A stretch of DNA of 64,000 nt, taken from an uncultured Ruminococcus sp. Lineage in GTDB: Bacteria > Bacillota > Clostridia > Oscillospirales > Ruminococcaceae. A program made the translations under genes and the position numbers. This document shows, piece by piece, positions 60,338 through 64,000 of this stretch. The stretch lies in contig CACZFN010000010.1 of the NCBI GenBank assembly GCA_902780505.1, positions 62,001 to 126,000 on the forward strand. The letters are read 5' to 3'. Within the stretch, counting starts at the first letter, position 1, and every line of letters begins with the position of its first letter. The notes under the pieces are model-generated. The model had not been told where the DNA came from, searched no databases, and saw only the letters and a list, made by a program, of their open reading frames with translations.

Positions 60338-60956
60338 TATTAGTCTTCCTTTCATTTTTGTGAATTGTTATTACAGCTATCGCACACGGCATTTTACCGT
60401 CTGCAAGCTCAAATACTGTATCATCATAGCCCTTTGCTTCAATAAATGCTTTATAGGAAAAAAGGTCAAACTGGCGTTTAAAATCAGCCCCCATTTTGTT
60501 TACAACACCCGCTGCAAAGCGCGAACTGCCCTTTGACATATTGATGTATGTGGGGAGTATGAGCCTGCCGCCGTCCCTGCATACACGTTCAAGCTCGTCA
60601 AGTGCCTTATAAGGATCATCAAGCAGGTGAAGAACATTGCCCGCGACCACAACATCAAAGCGGTCATCACTGCATTTTAGCGCTGTCATATCTGCACGTC
60701 TGAAGGAAACATTACAAAAGCCAGAGCATTTTTTCTCAGCCTGCCTGAGCATTTTTGGGGAAAAGTCCGTTGATATGAGTTTTTTGCATTCCGGTGCGAT
60801 ACATACACTTATAGCGCCCGTCCCACAGGCACATTCAAGCACAGTGTCGTCTTTATTTACGTATTTTGCAACTATCCTGCCCGTTTCGTTAAACACTTTG
60901 CCGTTGTATACATTTTCAAACAGATCATAGATCCCTGCAATTCTATCCCAGTACAT
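60330..60956 (-). CDS. Class I SAM-dependent methyltransferase
   Basis: The 208-residue protein starts at the ATG at 60956, after TTAGGAGGG. It has motif I VLECACGTGAISVCIAPECK, motif II Asp (LISTDFSPKML) and motif post-I/IV region FDVVVAGNVLHLLDDP, as in UbiE/MenG-like methyltransferases. The substrate is not known; small lipids or quinones are typical for the group. It shares an operon with galE. Confidence 0.85.
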   Translation of the reverse strand: MYWDRIAGIYDLFENVYNGKVFNETGRIVAKYVNKDDTVLECACGTGAISVCIAPECKKLISTDFSPKMLRQAEKKCSGFCNVSFRRADMTALKCSDDRFDVVVAGNVLHLLDDPYKALDELERVCRDGGRLILPTYINMSKGSSRFAAGVVNKMGADFKRQFDLFSYKAFIEAKGYDDTVFELADGKMPCAIAVITIHKNERKTNNG

Positions 60957-60984
60957 AAGCCCTCCTAAAAATACACTTACATAT

Positions 60985-61012
60985 ATTATAACACATTTTG
61001 AAAATATTGCAA
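60985..61012 (-). promoter_or_regulatory. Promoter for the methyltransferase-galE unit
   Basis: On the minus strand TTGCAA (61012-61007), 16 bp, TATAAT (60990-60985) with a TGT extension before the -10 box. Confidence 0.65.
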
Positions 61013-61095
61013 GTACAAAAAACAAAACTGTCCGCAAAAAATAAGAATATGATGATAAAGCTATGCAAAACGGCATAAATTTCAGAATTTATTTG

Positions 61096-61124
61096 TTGAC
61101 TTTTATATGATTTTGTAATATAAT
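61096..61124 (+). promoter_or_regulatory. Promoter for ppk
   Basis: TTGACT (61096-61101), 17 bp, TATAAT (61119-61124), 38 bp before the ppk start. Confidence 0.75.
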
Positions 61125-61162
61125 TAAATGTTGTGAAGTGATAATGAAAGGCGGTGATACCT

Positions 61163-63340
61163 TTGCCGAAAAAATATTTTGAAAACAGGGAAGTTTCATG
61201 GCTTAAATTCAATTACCGTGTGCTTGAGGAGGCAAGGGATAATTCTGTGCCGCTTCTTGAAAGGCTTACATTTGCTTCAATATTCCTGACAAACCTCGAT
61301 GAATTCTATCGTGTGCGTGTGGGGGCACTTGTAAGGCAGGCACTTGATGATGACAGCAAGCGTGATGCAAGAACAGGTATGCGCCCGTCAAAGCAGCTTG
61401 TTGAAGTATACAAGCGAACAAGAACACTGTTTGAACTTTTTGACAGGACGTTTGAGGATATTGAAGCAGGCCTTGCTTTCAAGGGGATTGTCAGAAAACA
61501 GTTTTCAAAGCTGACAGACGGTGAAAAGACTTTTTGTGCTTCATTTGCAGATCACGAGATAAAGCGCCAGGTCAAAGTACACGAAAACGGCAAGAGTTTC
61601 TTTGCGGAAAACGGCAAGGTGTACTATGCGTTCCTGTGCGAGGGGAATATATATATACTTGACTATACAGGCGCACATTCACGTATGGTGACTATAAACG
61701 GGAGTGAGAGTTCATATATACTTCTTGATGAACTTATCATAAAATACGCTTCCGATATCATAAAGAAAAAGGTGACTTCAAGTTGTACTTTCAGGCTGAC
61801 AAGAAGTGCAGCGCTTGACCTTGATACCGACTATGCTTCCGACAGGGGCAGGCGTGAAGAAATGTTAAAGCTTGTTGAGCGCCGCAGAAAGCTGCCGCCT
61901 GTAAGGGTTGAGATCGGCGGGTGTAAGGATAAGGCGTTCAGGGATCAGCTTTGCAGGCTTTTAAGGGTTTCGGATGAGATAACATTTGAAAGGATATCCC
62001 CCCTTTGCCTTGATTACACAGGCGGGCTGAGGGACAGCTGCAAGGGCAGGGAGGAACTTTTCTATGCCCCGCAGTCGCCGCAGCAGTCGAGATATATCGA
62101 CAGGGACAGTACAATGATAAGCCAGATAGAAAAGCGTGATATACTGCTTTTCTATCCTTATGAAGATATAGCCGATTTTATAAGACTTCTTGATGAAGCG
62201 GGAGAGGATAAGGACGTAAAAAGCATAAGCATTACCCTTTACCGTGCAGCACATGAATCAAGGATAATAGAATCGCTGTGCAAGGCCGCGCAAAATGGCA
62301 AGCAGGTGCTTGCACTTGTTGAGCTTCGTGCAAGATTTGATGAAGAAAACAACATTATCAAGGCGGATAAGCTTGAAGCTGCGGGCTGTCAGGTCATATT
62401 TGGCAGGCCGCACGTAAAGGTGCACTCAAAGCTCTGCCTGATAAGTTATGAAAAAGACGGGCAGACAAGATATATAACCCAGATAGGGACAGGTAATTAC
62501 AACGAAAAGACATCACGTATCTATACAGACCTTTCCCTTATGACGGCTGATAATACTATTGCCGAAGATGCGGAGGCGGTGTTTGAAGCACTTAAAGAAA
62601 GCCGGCTTGTGGAAAGCTCGAATGAACTGCTTATCTCACCCCTGTGTATTAAGAGCAGGCTTATCGACCTTATGGATGCCGAGATAACCGCTGCAAAAGC
62701 AGGCGGTGAGGGGTATATAGGTGCTAAAGTCAATTCGCTTACCGACAAGCAGATGATAAAGAAGCTTGTTGAGTGCGGCAGGGCAGGCGTTAAGGTGGAA
62801 CTTGTAATAAGGGGCATTTGCTGCCTTATCCCGGGGATAGAGGGGAAGACCGACAATATAAAAGTTGTTTCGATAGTCGGCAGATATCTTGAACATTCAA
62901 GGATATACATTTTCGGGAGTGCTGCAAGGAGGAAGGTATATATATCGTCGGCTGATTTTATGACGAGAAACCTTTCGAGGCGTGTAGAAGCTGCCGCACC
63001 TGTCAGGGACGAGGAACTGCGGGACAGGGTAGTTGCATATTTTGAAGCACAGATAAACGACAGAGTACGCGGCAGGGTGCTTTGCCCTGACGGCATATAC
63101 AGACGTGAACAGTATGATGAAGCTGAGAAGGACAGCCAGCAGCTTTCATACGAGGAGGCTGTTAAAAACGTTCCTTTGAAACCGACACCTGCCTTGCAGG
63201 TTCAAAAGGCGGAGCAGCTGACTCAAACAGAGATCCGGCAAAGCTATGACGAGGTGCAGACAGTGCCTTTGGATATACAGCCCGAAAAGCCGCACAAGCG
63301 CGGGTTTATCGCATGGCTCAGAGGACTGTTCGGAAAATAA
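61163..63340 (+). CDS. ppk1: Polyphosphate kinase 1
   Basis: PPK1 polymerises the gamma-phosphate of ATP into polyphosphate. The protein (about 725 residues) has the N-terminal ENREVSWLKFNYRVLEEA, the catalytic His region VHSKLCLI and IGTGNYNEKTSRIYTD, and the domain with SADFMTRNLSRRVE. TTG at 61163 is chosen because AAAGGCGGTGAT precedes it with normal spacing; GTG at 61154 lies inside that site. The last 60 residues form a variable tail ending in a basic amphipathic helix (KRGFIAWLRGLFGK), which could tie it to the membrane. PPX is not adjacent. Confidence 0.94.
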   Translation: MPKKYFENREVSWLKFNYRVLEEARDNSVPLLERLTFASIFLTNLDEFYRVRVGALVRQALDDDSKRDARTGMRPSKQLVEVYKRTRTLFELFDRTFEDIEAGLAFKGIVRKQFSKLTDGEKTFCASFADHEIKRQVKVHENGKSFFAENGKVYYAFLCEGNIYILDYTGAHSRMVTINGSESSYILLDELIIKYASDIIKKKVTSSCTFRLTRSAALDLDTDYASDRGRREEMLKLVERRRKLPPVRVEIGGCKDKAFRDQLCRLLRVSDEITFERISPLCLDYTGGLRDSCKGREELFYAPQSPQQSRYIDRDSTMISQIEKRDILLFYPYEDIADFIRLLDEAGEDKDVKSISITLYRAAHESRIIESLCKAAQNGKQVLALVELRARFDEENNIIKADKLEAAGCQVIFGRPHVKVHSKLCLISYEKDGQTRYITQIGTGNYNEKTSRIYTDLSLMTADNTIAEDAEAVFEALKESRLVESSNELLISPLCIKSRLIDLMDAEITAAKAGGEGYIGAKVNSLTDKQMIKKLVECGRAGVKVELVIRGICCLIPGIEGKTDNIKVVSIVGRYLEHSRIYIFGSAARRKVYISSADFMTRNLSRRVEAAAPVRDEELRDRVVAYFEAQINDRVRGRVLCPDGIYRREQYDEAEKDSQQLSYEEAVKNVPLKPTPALQVQKAEQLTQTEIRQSYDEVQTVPLDIQPEKPHKRGFIAWLRGLFGK

Positions 63341-63346
63341 AAAACA

Positions 63347-63374
63347 CGGGACAAACACCTTGCGTTTTGTCCCG
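63347..63374 (+). terminator. Hairpin between ppk and the PP2C gene
   Basis: CGGGACAAA (63347-63355) pairs with TTTGTCCCG (63366-63374), with A- and T-rich flanks, between convergent genes. Confidence 0.8.
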
Positions 63375-63387
63375 CGATTTGTATTCT

Positions 63388-64000
63388 TTATTCTACCCCG
63401 CCCGAAAACATCTTTCTCAGGCGTTCGATATCGTTGTTTGATATTTCTTCAAGGTCAGCATTTTTGCGCTTTCTGGCATCATGCATGATACGTGCAAGTT
63501 CTTTCTCGCGTTCATGACGCCTGGCTATTGCTTTGTCGTGTTCGGATATCTGGGCTTCTGATATTACCCCGATAACGGACATATTGTCGGTGCTGCCGTT
63601 TTTTTCGGCAAGGCGCAGTATCATATGAAGTTTATCGTCAAAGAGCGTGTTCATTGAAAGGATTATCTGAAGTTCATCAATGCTGACGTAATCGCTTATC
63701 CCGTCAGAGCAGATAAGTATGACATCAAAGGAATTATTCTCACCGATCTTCGTTACAAGTGGCACATACTGGGCTTTTGGTGCCTTATAGACGCTTCCGA
63801 GTGACGAGGTTATAGTTGCACGCATCTGCGGGGTGAGCTCGTCAAAGCCGTCTATAGCGCCGTCGTCGTACAAAAACTGTGCAAGCGACTGATCTGTGGA
63901 TATCTGTCTGATCTCACCGTCGGTGTAGCGGTACATCCTGCTGTCGCCTATGTTTACACAAGTGGAAACGCCCTGTTCGTCAGTAAACAGCGCACAGAGG
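63388..64000 (-). CDS. PP2C-type serine/threonine phosphatase, truncated at the window edge
   Basis: The frame is open to base 64000, so the N terminus lies outside. The visible 204 residues include STCVNIGDSRMYRY, DVILICSDGISDYV (metal Asp) and NGSTDNMSVIGVI, the later PP2C motifs, followed by a basic helical tail (ARRHEREKELARIMHDARKR). The first metal motif (DGxGG) is missing because of truncation. In Firmicutes such phosphatases often pair with PASTA kinases, but no kinase is in the window. The charged tail is not part of the phosphatase fold. Confidence 0.88.
   Translation of the reverse strand, partial: LCALFTDEQGVSTCVNIGDSRMYRYTDGEIRQISTDQSLAQFLYDDGAIDGFDELTPQMRATITSSLGSVYKAPKAQYVPLVTKIGENNSFDVILICSDGISDYVSIDELQIILSMNTLFDDKLHMILRLAEKNGSTDNMSVIGVISEAQISEHDKAIARRHEREKELARIMHDARKRKNADLEEISNNDIERLRKMFSGGVE

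Overview
The window is a contiguous piece of chromosome from an anaerobic Gram-positive bacterium of the class Clostridia, most likely a Ruminococcus or close relative. Signs are a type I dockerin, a secreted GH16 lichenase-type enzyme beside an intracellular GH5 enzyme, RnfC/RnfD with ApbE, a PPi-type phosphofructokinase, a CwlD-type amidase typical of spore formers, rubredoxin, an HPr with the Gram-positive regulatory serine, and the local gene orders tsaE-tsaB, rimM-trmD and lepA-hemW. This is inferred from gene content; no 16S rRNA is present. Many promoters are near-perfect TTGACA-17-TATAAT, and most genes have AGGAGG-like ribosome binding sites. No tRNA, rRNA or CRISPR array was seen.

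Layout. 1-5.3 kb: a truncated DUF3810 zincin, a C39-like lipoprotein, a parS-like palindrome, t6A genes tsaE and tsaB, a DUF2461 protein, rimM-trmD and HPr. 5.5-9.4 kb (minus): XRE regulator, apbE, rnfC, rnfD. 9.5-12.5 kb: HAD phosphatase, rubredoxin, an IS200-type insertion, and a secreted FN3/transglutaminase-like gene split by a frameshift. 12.6-16.9 kb: a dockerin protein with Ig-like repeats, a triple HhH membrane protein and rsmE. 17-27.6 kb: a small acidic protein, aquaporin, lepA, two membrane proteins, hemW, a lipoprotein adaptor, an ECF sigma/anti-sigma pair and unknown envelope proteins. 27.8-34.7 kb: a complete F-type ATP synthase operon (atpI-B-E-F-H-A-G-D-C) whose c subunit has the signature of sodium-binding rings. 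34.8-46.8 kb: Gfo/Idh oxidoreductase, CwlD amidase, SH3 protein, Pfp, an orphan prepilin, a PAS-GGDEF-EAL protein, the GH16/GH5 pair and two CobW-family metallochaperones.

47-56.8 kb is the most unusual region. A TasA-like secreted protein is followed by an apparent operon encoding a degenerate EAL protein, a TasA-like membrane-anchored protein, a SipW-type signal peptidase, a membrane-anchored McrB-like AAA+ ATPase, a 750-residue DUF2357-like/coiled-coil partner, a second SipW-type peptidase and several small proteins. Its function is not established; I infer a surface-fibre or envelope-assembly system with an AAA+ motor and a nucleotide-sensing subunit.

57-64 kb: metY, uracil-DNA glycosylase with a coupled 38-residue membrane protein, galE, a methyltransferase, polyphosphate kinase and a truncated PP2C phosphatase. 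A foldback repeat family with terminal sequence GGCAACACCGCACGACTA has two full copies (44.3 and 58.35 kb) and several reduced relatives. A second family of intergenic foldbacks lies at 5.4 and 36.7 kb.
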